Assembly: GCA_019454045.1 (NCBI GenBank)
Contig: SKCR01034825.1
Coordinates: forward strand, 84,406-148,405
DNA: 64,000 bases
Reading direction: 5' to 3'
Source: Zanthoxylum bungeanum
Taxonomy: Eukaryota > Streptophyta > Magnoliopsida > Sapindales > Rutaceae
The translations under genes were made by a program, and so were the position numbers. Numbering within the stretch: position 1 is the stretch's first letter; each line of letters starts with the position of its first letter. The notes below the pieces were generated by a model. The model did no database searches and was not told the DNA's origin. It saw only the letters and a list, made by a program, of their open reading frames with translations. Positions 34,956 through 48,800 of the stretch are shown piece by piece.

Positions 34956-36843
34956 TGTTGGACAATTATGACCCATAGCGTCACTATTTGTAAAAGACAT
35001 TGTGGTTTTTGTACAAATTAACTATGTGACATTGGAAATTGTATTTTATCATTTTGTAATTAGATTACTTTAATATATATGAATGATAAAAGTCCTTATG
35101 ATTAGTTCCGGATTATAGGATATGAGACAATATCAATCCATAAAGGTTTAATCATTAAATATCCCTAATCGTAGTATTATCGAGACTGGACATCGATAAT
35201 GCAGAATAGACTAGTATTGCACTTGTGCGTGTTACAGAAGCGTAATAGCATAGTTCTCATATATTTAAGTATTGGATACTTATGCAAGTGTGATAGACGG
35301 TTGTGTTTACCGATGGTACGGAAACAGCTTCGCTCTGGATAGACCCCTGGGAATCCCATTGGTAGTATGACTATATGTCTATGGGAATCCGAATCAGGGT
35401 AGGTGTATTTGGTCTTAACTTGAGACTTGCATCGCTAGTACTTGCGACAATCGATACGCTTTGGTTTTGGTCGTCCGCGACTTTAACAGGTTCTGTGTAC
35501 ACCTCTTCTGGGTTTATTGAGAATCATAGTGTATTGGGTGTGATGTCAAGATGGAAGTATCACTTCAGTCATATGGAGATGATGATAACACAGAGATACA
35601 GATCTGGTACTCTAATGTGTTGCAACCATCGGGATAATATGACAAGGTCATGATTATCCGATTAAAGAGACTAGTTGCTTGTGATCCGATATATGCTTCG
35701 TACGGGGCATACACTATTCTAGCCCCAGACCTTGCATGTGACATCCGATACTGGATCGCTATACGCATTACTACGTATATTATTCCTGACAAAGATTATA
35801 TATTCCTTTAAGAATATTTCTGGAGAATTGGGTAGGCACGGTACTTTGCTAGAAGCCAACCATGTTTCGTAAATCGGTAAAAACATGGTACGAAGTATGC
35901 ACGTGTTCGGATAGTTCGATGACCGGATTTACTGCCAACATATCCAGGGATCTCATGGGTCGCTTCCCGAAGATTCACCGATGACGTATGACTCGAACAA
36001 AATTAATCTTGGAATAATTACGGCAAGATTTTAGCTGGATAAAATTCAAATAGAAGAGAGAGAACGATTAATTCGGAATTAATCGATTAAATAATATATT
36101 CAATATATTAAATGAAATTAGATTTCATAACGGAATTAAAATTGGATTTTAATTCGGGCGAACGAATTAATTTAGAATTAATTCGCGAGCAACTTTAATA
36201 GTAATTTTGCAAGGCATTATTTTTTAATTAAATTTGATTTAATTACGTCGCAACGGAAAATTCATTTAATCGGATTAAGCGAACCCGATCCCGAAGAGTG
36301 TTGAGCAAGCCACTCAAATTTTGAATTAAAGTGGGTCCCACCAACTTACATCACTTGTCCATCAAGTGTCAAAGTTGATTGATGGGAGTAGTTGGAGGCA
36401 TTAAATGCTTTTCCCTCCAAAACTTTGCTTAGCCTTTTTGGTAAAGGATATACCAAATTTTACTTTGACTTTTTATAAGTGGTAATTGATTTTAGAAATC
36501 AAAAATATCAAAAAGCAAAACTCTCTCTTTCTTTCTCACTTTGGCCGAACACTTCAAGAACAAAAAGGGAAGTTTTGTTGCAATTTCTTCCTTTGCTAGC
36601 ACATAAAGATTCATACAAAGGTGATAGGGAAACCTTTCCCATTGAGCTTGGAATCTCAAATCACTCAAGCTTGGAGCTCAACCTTATTCAAAGAAAGCTT
36701 GAAGACTTTCAAAGGAAGGAAAATTTTTTGTTATCAACACATCCATCCAACCAAACATTGTAAGTATATTTCCGCTATACTTCTTTATGTATTCACATTA
36801 TTTCATGCTTGAAATGTTCTTGGGATGATCTTAGAGACCAACA
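34956..36843 (+). repeat. 3' LTR of copia-2
   Basis: 1888 bp, preceded by the polypurine tract 'aagtgggaga' and followed by target duplication TTTTC. ORFs at 35177-35792 and 36479-36812 mirror those in the 5' LTR and are not genes. Confidence 0.93.
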
Positions 36844-36848
36844 TTTTC

Positions 36849-37813
36849 TTCTTCCAAGTTCATCCAAAGCTCAAATCATCCAACTCTACTCCATACCAAG
36901 GCTACCCTACTAAAACCAATATACAATAGATCATCTTTCACTCAATTTAACATATATCAAACCCCTAATTTATCAATCAAATCAACTTTTAATCTATATT
37001 ACATACTTTATCAAGTGTTACCCAAAACCCACAAGTTGGGATTTATCAATGTTTCCATGATTTTTAATGTCAAAATTTCATACTACCATCATCACTACCA
37101 AGCTTCAAACATGATACAAGCACTAACTCATCAAAACAAAAAATTTCACAATTTGGGTAATGAATTCTTACCTTTCATTTTCTTGGTTTTTTTCCTCATT
37201 TTCTAAACCCTCCATGATGCTCATCATCTCCTTCTTTGCTTCTTCTTCTTCTTTCTTCTTTCTTCTTATTCTTCTTTCTTATTCTTCTTCTTCTTTCTTC
37301 CTCTCCTCTTCCTCTCGGTTTCTTCTTGTTTCTTTTCATTTTATTTTCTTGATTTTTTTGTGAATTATTGAATAGTGAACCCTTTATATAGTGGAGTCAA
37401 TTTATATTTTGAAATTTGAAGAAAAGTGTAGAAATTTATGGAAAGTTTGAGAATCTTCCAATTAGACCCGAAATAACTATTCATTCGAATTTTTGACTTA
37501 TAGTTTTGACCTTTTTCTGATCTGATTTTCGAAAGATGTTCAACACGAAAGTTGTAGGTCTTGATCTCAGCTTTTCGACGATATAAAATTCATAAAAATA
37601 GGAGGTTTCACGAGAAATCTTCGGCCCAAATACCATGGACTGTCCAAAAGGGAACGCTGTACAGTCTTGTCCTAGGACTTCGAGGTATTTACCGATTACC
37701 CCCAAAGTCATCCTACAAGTATATTTAAGTCTCAACATAATTTATTTTATGTTCCTTCATCCCGTTTCTAGCAGTACAGTCATATACGGTAGTAAGAACT
37801 ACCGGTCGTTACA
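36849..37813 (-). repeat. Tekay/Del-like LTR, right part
   Basis: Completes the LTR interrupted by copia-2 and ends GGTCGTTACA (37813), which pairs with TGTAACATCC at 25256 as terminal inverted repeats. Directly right of it the minus strand reads a polypurine tract, 'aatgggggagaatt' (37814-37827), after 'tttgaggacgaatcc' (37835-37849), wording typical of the end of Tekay/Del pol. 37200-37330 is a (TTC)n-like pyrimidine run; the ORFs there are by-products. Confidence 0.75.
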
Positions 37814-39781
37814 AATTCTCCCCCATTAAATAGGATTCGTCCTCAAATCCTTTATGGTGTCTGACTTGCGGTTTTTCTAGTTTCGAGAATATCTTGTGAT
37901 TATACTACATTTATTTTCTTGGCTTCAGTCTTAGCTAATTACTTGATCTTCCTTTTTTCTATTTTCTAAGTTCTTGTTTCGTAAGACCTCTTCTGAGTAC
38001 CTTTGACTACTATCTTTCTGAACCTTTAGCTGTGCTCAAAATTCCTTATCTCCAAAAATATCTTTCTTCTAGGTCTTTACTTATGTTCCATAATTACTTA
38101 ACTTGATCAGATTCTTAGTAACTGGTACTTTGACTCTCGCTGAAGATTCTAATATCTTCCTATTTGTACTCAGTATTTCTTTATTCTATTTGTCCAACTT
38201 GATCTTAATATTCTTTCTCATCACTTAGCTATCAACTTTCTATACTCTCCTTGTAACCTCAACAATTTATAAGCTTTTTCTCCAAGTTCCAAAATTTATG
38301 CTTTTCTAAGGGGGGCTTGGGTACCTTATATGATTACTTAACCAAAATTTTCCTTGTTATTACTTATTGTAACCTTTTACTTATTAAGTACTCTTTCCTA
38401 CCGTCATTGCACCTTAACAATTTTACTCTCTAAACTTTTCTTAGTACTCTTTTTGTCCTTTACTTCATTCTACTATCTATTGAGAACTTTCTTGGTCTAT
38501 GTCTCTGCCTATTTACTTGGTGAATATCTTATTTCTTTATGTACTTATCATCTCCTCAGACATTGGTTTCTTGAAATATCGGTTATTACTTGACTACTAC
38601 CTTATTTTGGTACTGTTCTAACTTAACAACTTCCTTTCTGACTCTCAATAGCTTCACTTTGTTTCATTCTTAGACTACATCTGTAGGTCTCATCTCTTTG
38701 ATCTTTCTTTACTATTCCTTTACATCAACTCGTCTTCTATACTCGATTGCATGCTAGAATATCTTCCCTTTATTGATTTCCATACTATGGTAAACATATT
38801 TTCTCAGTTTTATACCATACTACATTTATGGCAACACTTACGTAGTATCTTATCCCATTTGTTATTGCGCATTGGCAATTTCACTTTCAATCATTGTGTT
38901 AGCTAACCTTTTTATTTACTAGTCTGCTTCGTTCTATAACTTAAACTGCGATGGGTTATATTTCTATTCCTTTATTCAAAGGATATCACGTCTCTTATGT
39001 CCTTGATTACGCTTAACGCTGTCATCTTACATTTTGATCACTGTTTAGTACTTTTTTTCTTTTTATTATGTTTTATTACTAGCATCATGAGTTTTATGTT
39101 TTGATCAATTATCATTATACTTATACTTGCTTTTGGAGTATCTTAAGGTTACGCTCCAGGTCCATCTTTGTTACCGATGTTGATCGAGGGTTGGGAGGGT
39201 AGGTACTTGTCTTGAGACTCTTCTGTTACGGTGATTCGGTGACACATACTTTTTGCCTAAGACTCTCGTGTATACTTGCTTGGTGTCTTTTCCTACACTG
39301 GGTTTTACTGTTAAAACTTATCTGACTTGCCTTTTCCAACCTTACTCCTGATCACTTTTATCAATCGATCACTCTGCATCCCATACCAAGTCCTTCTAGA
39401 AGCAAACTCTTTAATGATTTTCCTTATACTGTCTCTTTATCCTTTTTGTTGTTGAACTTTCTGCGCTTATTATGTTCTTTCTCTACTATAATCTCTTTGC
39501 TTCCTTTTCTAGGGGACTCATTCTGCTACGAAGGTTCATTTCTTATCTTAATTCCTTAACTCTTTACTCATTTACTCCCTTGAACTCTCTATTTACTTCG
39601 ACTACTAAGGACATCTTATACTAAATCTTTGATCTATACACTACTCTCTACCTAAAATCCTTCTTCTCAATACCATGAGGCTATTTATATGTTGCTCACT
39701 ATGTCCCTACGAATCATTCTTCATGATCTTTTTGTACTTCTAATATCTATAATTTCTTGAGTGTTCTTGTTTCTATGAAGG
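37814..39781 (-). other. Non-coding interior of the Tekay-like element, 3' part
   Basis: No pol ORF on either strand. Strongly pyrimidine rich on plus (purine rich on minus). It begins at the polypurine tract and ends with 'gaagg' at 39777-39781, next to an inverted LTR fragment. Looks like a large non-autonomous derivative. Confidence 0.6.
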
Positions 39782-39971
39782 TGACCGGCGTAATCACACG
39801 CGTATAATGCAAGCACACATATCGTTCAAGTAGTATAAAAATTATCGATCCCACGAGGACTTAATACCTAAGCTATTAATTTTATGAGGCCAAATGATTA
39901 CTATCTAACAGATTGAATGTTTGATTGGAATAATGACTTTAAAAATTAAAAATTAAAACAAGTAAATAAAA
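39782..39971 (-). repeat. Inverted terminal fragment of an Athila LTR (B type)
   Basis: About 190 bp starting TGACCGGCGTAATC; it is the reverse complement of the last about 190 bp of the B LTR (43838-44028), including the B-specific 'attgaatgtttgattggaat'. Similarity stops abruptly near 39971. It is preceded by gaagg, the reverse complement of ccttc that precedes the B 5' LTR (41912-41916). Confidence 0.8.
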
Positions 39972-41916
39972 TTATGAGAATAATTATATTCTAGATACAA
40001 GATAAGAAATTCTCTTGAAGTTATACCGAATCAATACCCGAAGAATAAACGAGCTATGGAACCAGACAGTAGGATTCTAAGAAAAGCTATCGAGGAATTG
40101 AGAGAGGAAAGCCATAAGAAAGTAAAGAATGATGCATGAGAGTATTAGTAATCAGAGATAAAGAATAGTAAAGAGATGGAATAAGCTAGTGAAATTTTAA
40201 GGATATCTACCCTGGATAATAGAAAGTGAAAAGAAAGGTTCGAATGAGTGATAGAAAACCTAGAAAATGTAAGATCCATTCCCTCCTCAGAACATTCCTT
40301 CAAGCCAATTTAATAGTCTTTAAGTACTTCCTGTAGGTAGTAAAGTCCCATGAGCACCCATCTAGAAATATAGGAATAGAAAGAGAAAACTAGAAAGGAA
40401 AAATAAGAAATGTACCTAGATGTTAAAGTGACCAGAGATAGAAAGGGAAAATATACAGAATTAGAGGATAAAGAGAAAAGCTAGAAGAAAAGAAATGAGA
40501 GATGTAAATGGGTAAAAGTAACCAAATAAAAGAAGATATCGAGGTACAGAATCAGATTGATAAGGAAGTAAATAGAGATAGAGGAATAGAAACAGATAAG
40601 AAAATACCAAAATCGATAGTAGCAAGAATCAAACACATGGAGTTAAGTAATAAAGGATAATACCATAACTAGTAGTAAAGAAGAGTGTAGCAAGACTAGA
40701 CCAGAATGAAATGCCGAGTAGGTTTAAGCAAAATTTATTTTCCCCAAACGAGATTCCCTTCCTTCCCAGGAATTCTTCCAAAAGTTAACCTTATAATTCT
40801 CGAGCGTTTCGAATAGATAGTGAGTTCCCCGAATAACCGAGAACAACTATAAAGCATAAGAAGTGAGAAATCATGAATTTCGTCAAGACTTCTAATAGAT
40901 GAGAGATGCTATAAGGATAAAGAGATTTCACATTTCCCGAACTCAGACCCGTAGGCAAACAAGATGAATGGCGACTGAAACAACAGTTAGTTCCCTTAGC
41001 CAAGGAATCCAATAGATAAGCCTCGACCTACCTAGATCCTCACTCATTTGAGATACCAGTTAAGGAAGTTATCCTGACAAAGTCTATCTCATACCCATCT
41101 TACATGAGGAATAGGCTCCATCAGGACATAAAGTACTAGAGCAAGGATGAAGAAGTTCCCGAGGCATAATGAAAAAGACCAATGAGATGTAAGTAGTTTC
41201 TATTAGCATGAGTATAGGTGACCGTAAGAAAACCCAACGAGAGTCCATTTCAAGAAACGAAAGGACCTTAAAAGACAGACCACCTTGAAGAAGGATCAAT
41301 GAAGCTTCGAGAATATAAAGAATAAAACCCAGGGTAGCTCAAAGATTTAGGAAAGTCAGAGTAAGGCTTGCTAGACTAGTAGGAGTTCAAAAACAGATCA
41401 AATGTCGTAGAACCCACAGATAAGCCTGAGTCAGTAGAGATCCATAGGATAATATAAGAATAGACTTATGAAATTGGAGATATTTAAGAAGTGATAAGAG
41501 TACCAGTATGGACAATAGGATAAAGTGATCAAATTAAGGTTTGTAGCGAAGAACAGGAAGTTGAGATCTAATAAACCAATAGAGGAATGACCCATAGTTA
41601 CTTTTAGTAGCAAGGACTAGAGTAAGGAAATAGGATATGCTAATGGCATGAGAAACACGAGGAGTAACAAGGAAATTCAATGTATTTGGGCGCGAAGATA
41701 ATATAACGAGGAAATAATTGAGTAAATAATCGATGATAGTTGTGGGACCCTAGAGCCTAGTAAAGAAAAGAACCAGTAAAGGAAAGCAACTGATAGATTA
41801 GGCAAATCACGACATGGCTCGACAACTAGGTCGATGAATCCAAAGAATCATGGACAAGAAACATGAGAATGGAAGGTTCAACGCTACAATAAGTTGAGCT
41901 AAGTGCGGAGACCTTC
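39972..41916 (+). other. Non-coding purine-rich interior of the Tekay-like element, inverted part
   Basis: No gene. Purine rich on plus, the mirror of 37814-39781, and similar in word content ('gaggaa', 'agtaaag'). Ends with ccttc directly before element B. The strand switch coincides with the LTR fragment at 39782-39971. ORFs at 40791-41613 have no family resemblance. Confidence 0.5.
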
Positions 41917-44028
41917 TGATGAGTGGTAAATGTATCACTATTTCCCAGTCATTTGACCTAATATTTTGTATAGATTCTTGAGTTTTGTGAATATTTTGAT
42001 GTGTTTTGTGTTATTTTGTAGATAAATTAAGTTTCAGGACATTATGGAGGTGATTTGGGGCCAAAACAGTGAAAAAGGACAACAAAGGGCAAAAATATCA
42101 TTAGTTGCGACGCCTAACGTGCACCGGCCTGTGCTAACTTGCACCGCTTCATGCTAAAATGTGTCGTGTCACATGTCAAAATCTGAGAAGTCTGCTAACA
42201 TGCGACAGATGCTAACGTGCGCCTGCCACGTGTCAACATCAGAATAGATATAATAACATGCACCGTGCCACGTGTTATCATCCTATGGTGCCGAAAATCA
42301 TTATCGCCACGTGTCGTCCACATGTCATCCATGTTTCGTCTATGTAGGCGTCCACATCAGCCACATGCCAAGTCAGTGTGCCACGTGTCAGACACGTCAT
42401 CATCAGCCAATCATCATGTGCCACGTGTCACAATCCTATGGTGCCGACAATCCACAACGCCATGTGTCGCCATATCATTACCATGTCATCACCACGTCAG
42501 CATAATCATTCAGCTCCTAGCCGTCTTACCACGTGTCAGTCGATCCAGAAAATACGCCGTATTTGGCGTCGAAAAACTCGGCGTGTCACGACGCGTAGGC
42601 AGTTCGCGTCGCGACGTGTGAAGCCCGTCGACCCCTTTAAATTCAGCTCAAAAATTTAGTTTCAGATGTACCTTCCTCTCTGTAATCCTCTGAGTAAATA
42701 AGGAGTTTGTATCTAGTTTAGTTTAATTTCAGTTTTGTAATTAATTTTAGTTACTTTCTATAATAGTAATTTACTTTCTTTACTTTTTCAATTTTTACTA
42801 TTCAATAATGAGGAGGTAACTTCCCCCTACTAGGGTGAAAGGTAAAGCTTTTATTATTGTTATTTAGATTAATCTCCCTTAATTATAATATATTAACTAT
42901 TTAAAATTTGACTTAACAAAGATACCGCTATATTTTGGTCGGTTGGTAATTATTATAAACTGGTTTTTATCCTGACTAAGCATGGATACCGCCTAGTTGG
43001 TCGGTTGGTAATTACCGCCTATATGGCTGGTTTATGGAAAAATAGTGATACCGCATTTATGGTCGGTTGGACTTAATTTGACTTAATCAGGTTACCGCCT
43101 ATATGGATGGTTGGTAATATCACACAAGTTAATATATTATATTAAGGGAGATATTTATAATAGTAGTAATAAAAGTGGAACCTCTAACCCTAGTATTTTC
43201 TTTTATTGTAATTTTCTTTATTTACTTTCTAGCATTTTACTTTTCATCGTTTTATTTTATGTCTTTTATTTTTACTTTTAAGTTTTTATTAGTTATGTGT
43301 CGTAGTTAAGCCCATTATCCGGGGTTGTGATGAATTCCAATATCACCGGTTTATAAGGGGTTATTTTATAGTTTGGGTAATTTAAAGGTTTACTTATTAA
43401 GCCTTAGTCTTAATGCGTCTTATTAACTGGCCATTAATAAAATTGATTTGGTAAACTTAAAATGAACTTGGAAAAGGGATTTTAGGTTAAAGACCATGGA
43501 CTTAATAGCCCACGATCTTCCTTGAGGACAGATAACCCTTTAATAGATTTCCTTACAGGATAGAAATATACATGTCGGGCGGGGTAGCCATAATTGGAAC
43601 TTAATCTTAATGAACTCATGTAACTTGGTTGACATAGGAATATGATTAATTAGATTACAGTTGATATTTGTATCGACCATCGGAAGAGGCTTTTACATAT
43701 TTTTGTGTTCCAGGTTAGTAAACCAATATTTTACACAAACATAAGATTACCACTTCATCTTTAAAAAGATACTGGAAGAAATCACAACCCTGGATAGTTT
43801 TATAAATTTTAATTTTCATCAACCTACTTTCGCGCTATTTTATTTACTTGTTTTAATTTTTAATTTTTTAAAGTCACTATTCCAATCAAACATTCAATTT
43901 GTTAGATAGTAATCATTTGGCCTCATAAAATTAATAGCTTGGGTATTAAGTCATCGTGGGATCGATACTTTTTATACTAATTGAACGATACGTGTGCTTC
44001 CGTTATACGCGTGTGATTACGCTGGTCA
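41917..44028 (+). repeat. 5' LTR of element B
   Basis: 2112 bp, TGATGAG...CTGGTCA. Same plan as A-plus: 'gctaacgtgcgcc' repeats (about 42115-42230), G-box/ABRE block (about 42225-42535), palindromes including 'cgcgtcgcgacg' (about 42605-42616), TATA-like TTTAAAT (about 42636), quasi-palindromic repeats (42920-43110). The ORFs at 42217-42659 are by-products. Confidence 0.9.
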
Positions 44029-44034
44029 AGTTTT

Positions 44035-44052
44035 TGGCACCGTTGCCGGGGA
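44035..44052 (+). other. Primer-binding site of element B (tRNA-Asp)
   Basis: TGGCACCGTTGCCGGGGA, one mismatch to the tRNA-Asp complement, six bases after the LTR. Confidence 0.9.
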
Positions 44053-44160
44053 CTTATTTATCTTTCACTATTAGTTTTGAGGTTAGATACCTTTACTTGT
44101 ATCTAATTTTTTTTTACTTATTGTTTGTGTTTTCTTGTGTTTCAGATTCTCAGACACTAC

Positions 44161-45801
44161 ATGAGATGAACTAGAAGCTTTGAACTCCGACCACTTGACC
44201 TAGAGATTGAAAGAACCATCAGACAACTGAGAAGGGAAAGGCAAGAAGGGCAATAAGCAATTGTTAACATGGAAACTGAACCTTTGGAAGTTGCACCACC
44301 AATTCTCATTCGAGACAGAACTATTCCGGTGGTTGACGGCTTCATTTCATGTATTGTACTTCCTCCCTTACCAGCAAATGCGTGTGACATCAAAACATGC
44401 ATTCAGATGATTCAGAAGTCAGTTCAGTTTGGAGGGAATGCAACTGAAGATCCTAATGCCCACATAAGCAACTTCCTGGAAGTTTGCGGCACTTTCAATT
44501 ACAACCAAGGAGCTGAAGAAGCGATGAGACTGCATGTTTTCCCATATTCTTTGAAAGACAGAGCAAAAGCTTGGCTACATTCACTACCAGCAGGTTCTAT
44601 AACAACCTGGAATACTCTAGCCACCAAATTCCTTGCAAAGTACTTTCCACCAACCAGAACAGCAAAACTGAGGAATGACATCACATCCTTTGTACAACTT
44701 GACTCGGAATCTCTCTACGAAGCTTGGGATAGGTACAAGGATTTGCTCAGAAAATGCCCTCACCATGAGATTGCAAAATGGTTACAAGTCCAAACCTTCT
44801 ATAATGGACTTTCTGGATTGATGAGAACTACAATTGATGCTGCTACTGGAGGAGCTTTGATGGCGAAAGGAGAAGATCAAGCATGGGACTTAATCGAAGA
44901 AATGGCTAACAACAATTCGTTGTGGCCAACAGTTAGGAGCATGATTCAAAGAATTGCATGAATTTATGAAGTTGGAGCCAACACAGCAGTGAATACTAGA
45001 CTGGATCAGATATGAAAATGTCTGGAAATACTTAGCACACAAGTTGTAAACATCGCCGGATCCACAAGTTCACCATATGGAGGAGCACCAGAATCAGTTC
45101 AACAAGAAGAGACGGTGAACTATGTCAATAATTTCAACAGACATGGGAACAATCCATATTCCAACACCTACAACCCAGGGTGGAGGAATCATCCCAATTT
45201 TTCATGGAGCAACAATTCAGGGCAAAAGAAAAATCCACCACCTGGATTCCAACAGCAGAACAAAGGCCAGGAGTATGAAAAAGAACCAGAAATGAAAGAA
45301 TGGTTTGCAGAGATGTTCAAAAAGCAAGAAGAAAAATATGATGCTATATTTCAAGCCCAATCATCATTCAATCAAAGCCAATATGCTTCTATTAAAGCAC
45401 TGGAGAATCAAATTAGACAACTGGCCAATGCTCAGAGTTACAGACCGCAAGGGAATCTTCCTAGCAACACAGAACCAAATCCAAGGAACCGAGTAAATGA
45501 GCAATGTCAAGCCATAACTTTGAAAAGCGATACTGAGATCAACAAAGATGTTGGAATCAAGGCATCCATTAAGGAAGTCCCAAAAGAAGCAGTTCCACAG
45601 ATGGAAGAAAAAGAAGCAAAGGAAAAAGATCAGATCACTCCACCTCCACCTTTTCCACAACGTCTTCAGAAAAACAAACTAGACAAGCAGTTTGCTCGAT
45701 TCCTGGAGGTGTTCAAAAAGCTGCACATCAACATCCCATTTGCAGAAGCAATAGAAGAAATGCCCAGCTATGTCAAAATCATGAAAGATATTCTTTCATG
45801 A
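44161..45801 (+). pseudogene. Element B gag (Athila type), broken
   Basis: In one frame from the ATG at 44161 to 45801, after an acceptor-like 'cttgtgtttcag'. Core retrotransposon Gag domain: 'ISNFLEVCGTFNYNQGAEEA', 'FPYSLKDRAKAWLHSLPAGS', 'FLAKYFPPTRTAKLRNDITS'. The C-terminal part is Gln/Asn rich with a coiled coil (FKKQEEKYDAIF...ENQIRQLAN). In-frame stops: TGA at codon 3 (44167), TAA near 44254, TGA at 44959 and TGA near 45013, then TGA at 45799. The codon-3 TGA sits where Arg (CGA) is expected. This is the parent of the shortened ORF1 in the A elements. Confidence 0.9.
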
Positions 45802-48800
45802 AAACGGAGATTGGGAGACTACGAGACAGTAGCATTGACAGAAGAATGCAGCGCCATCATTCAGAGGAAACTTTCCCCGAAGTTGAAAGATCCTGGCAGT
45901 TTCACAGTACCATGCACCATTGGAGAACATTATATCAGTAAGGCTTTATGTGATTTGGGTGCAAGTGTTAATTTAATGCCTTTTTCTATTAATAGGAAAC
46001 TGTAAATTAGAGAAGCAATGCCTACCTCAGTCTCTTTGCAACTAGTTGATCAAATGCTAATATTTCTGAGAGGAGTCGTTGAAGATGTGCTGGTCAAAGT
46101 TGACAAACTCATTCTCCCAGCAGATTTCATCATCCTTGACATGGAAGAAGACAAAGATGTACCATTCTTGGCTACAAGTCGAACTGTAATTGATGTACAA
46201 AAAGGAGAACAAACCATGAAAGTTCAGGACCAAGAAGTTACCTTCAATGTTTTCAAAGCCATGAAATTCCCGAGTGATGAAAAAGAGGAAGAATGTTTCA
46301 GAATTGATGTTGTTGATAGTATCGTCCAGGAAACTGATACAATTCCCACAGACAAACTTGAAGCTTGCATCACCAACATGACTAACAGTGAGCTAGATGC
46401 TGAAATTCTGGAATGTATCAACTATCTTGACAAGTCGTTTCGTTTCAAATCGACACCACCAGTTGAAAGTCTGGAACTCCCGAAAAAAGAGCGGATCAAG
46501 CCCTCAATTGAAGAACCACCGCAGTTGGAGTTGAAGTTACTTCCGAGCCATCTCAGGTATGTATTCCTTAGAAATTCTTCTGAATTACCTATGATTATTT
46601 CTTCTTCGCTAACATTGGAGCAGGAAGAAAAGTTGCTGAGAGTGTTACGAGAACACAAGAGAGCCATTGGCTGGACTATAGCAGACATTCGAGGCATTAG
46701 TCCATCATTTTGCATGCACAAGATTCTGATGAATGATGAGTAAAAACCCACAGTAGAGCATCAACGGAGACTCAATCCAATCATGAAGGATGTCGTGAAA
46801 AAGAAATCATCAAATGGTTGGATGCTGGCATCATTTACCCCATCTCAAACAGCAGTTGGGTGAGTCTTATGCAGTGTGTACCAAAGAAAGGAGGAATTAT
46901 TGTCGTCACTAATGAAAAGAATGAGCTGATTCCAACCTGAACATTGACTGGATGGAGAGTATGCATGGACTACCGGAAGCTGAACAAAGCAACAAGGAAA
47001 GACCATTTTATGCTGCCATTCATTGACCAGCTGCTAGACAGACTGGCAAGACATGAGTACTATTACTTTCTAGATGGATATTCGGGGTACAATCAGATTT
47101 CCATTGCCCCAGAAGATTAGGGGAAAACCACATTTACATGTTCGTATGGTACTTTTTCTTTCCGCATGATGCTATTTGGACTATGTAATACCCATGGCAC
47201 ATTTCAGCTTTGCATGGTGGCTATCTTCCTAGACATGCTGGAGCAGAGTATGGAGGTTTTCATGGATGACTTCTCTGTTTTTGAAGACTTTTTCGACCAC
47301 TGCTTGCGAAATCAAGAACATGTATTACAAAGATGTGAAGATACCAACATGGTACTCAATTGGGAGAAATGCAACTTCATAGTGCATGAAGGCATCGTTC
47401 TTGGACACCAGATCTCACAAAAGGGAATCGAGGTAGACAAAGTAAAGGTCGAGGCAATTGAAAAACTACCTCCACCACCAACATCTGTCAAAGAGATTCG
47501 GAGCTTTCTCGGACATGCAGGTTTTTACATTAGATTTATCAAAGACTTTTCCAAGATTGCTAAACCTCTGTGCAATCTTCTAGAGAAGGATATGCCTTTC
47601 AACTTCACTAAAGAATGCCAGGAAGCTTTTGAGATCTTAAAACAGAAGCTGGTCTCTGCCCCCATCATACTAGCATCAGACTGGACCCTTCCATTTGAAG
47701 TGATGTGCGATGCTAGTGATTTAGCTGTAGGTACAGTTTTGGGACAACACAAAGCAAAGATTTTCCATGGCATTTACTACTCCAGCAGAACTCCGAATGA
47801 AGCTCAACTCAACTACACAACCACTGAAAAGGAGTTTCTCGTAGTTGTGTTCGCTTTTGACAAATTCTGATCTTATCTGCTGGGTCCCAATGTGGTGGTC
47901 TACACATATCATTCAGTAATCAAATATCTGATCGTGAAGAAAGATGCAAAACCCATATTGATCCATTGGAAACTTCTTCTGCAAGAATTTGACATGGAGA
48001 TTTAAGATAGGAATGGGACAGAAAACCAAGTGGCATATCATTTATCGAGGCTCGAGAATGGTGATACAGCTGGCAAAGAAATGACAATCAAAGAAACTTT
48101 TCCAGATGAACAGTTGTTTGCCATGAAACAGCATGAAGTCCCTTGGTATGCTGACTATATCAACTACATAGTGTCATGAAAATGGCCGTTGGAATGGACA
48201 ACTCAGCAACGAAAGAAATTCTTCAAAGAAGTCAAACATTATGTCTGGGATGAGCCATACTTGTTCAAACGCTGTGGTGTTTAATTACTGAGACGTGTTC
48301 CATATGAGGAGGTCAACAGTGTTCTACAACACTGTCATTCATCATCATATGGAGGACACTTCAGTAGGAACAAAACGACAGCCAAAGTTCTACAATCAGA
48401 TTTATTCTGGCCCACTCTTTTTAAAGATGCTTATCTTTTTTCTCTTCAATGTGACAGGTACCAAAGAACGAGGAATATTTCTATGAGAAATGAAGTGGAG
48501 ATATTCGATGTGTGGGGTATTGATTTCATGGGACCCTTTGTTCCATCATTCGGAAACCTGTACATACTGGTTGCAGTAGACTACGTCTCCAAATAGGTTG
48601 AAGCAATTGCAATGTCGTCCAATGATTCAAAAGTGGTGATCAAATTCCTTAAAAAGAATATTTTCACTCGCTTCAGAACACCTCGTGCAATTATCAGTGA
48701 TGGTTGCTCACATTTCTACAACAGATACTTCGATGCACTCCTATCCAAATACCGAGTTACTCACAAAGTTGCCACAGCCTACCATCCACAGTCAAATGGA

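Larger units (their letters stand above)
26903..36843 (+). mobile_element. copia-2: full-length, decayed Ty1/copia element
   Basis: 9941 bp, bounded by LTRs TGTTGG...CCAACA, with perfect target duplication TTTTC (26898-26902 and 36844-36848). Order: LTR, initiator-tRNA-Met primer site, long leader, gag, protease, integrase, RT, RNase H, polypurine tract, LTR. The order integrase before RT defines Ty1/copia. The long LTRs (about 1.9 kb) suggest the Angela/Tork side; lineage not resolved. Several in-frame stops make it non-autonomous. Confidence 0.95.

Noticed and set aside
35177..35792. ORFs in both copia-2 LTRs and in the copia-1 LTR (e.g. 27322-27600, 22059-22280)
   Set aside because: They are LTR by-products; frames are not conserved between LTR copies.
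37160..37363. Ser/Phe-rich ORF resembling a signal-anchor protein
   Set aside because: Encoded by a simple TTC-rich run in the Tekay-like LTR.
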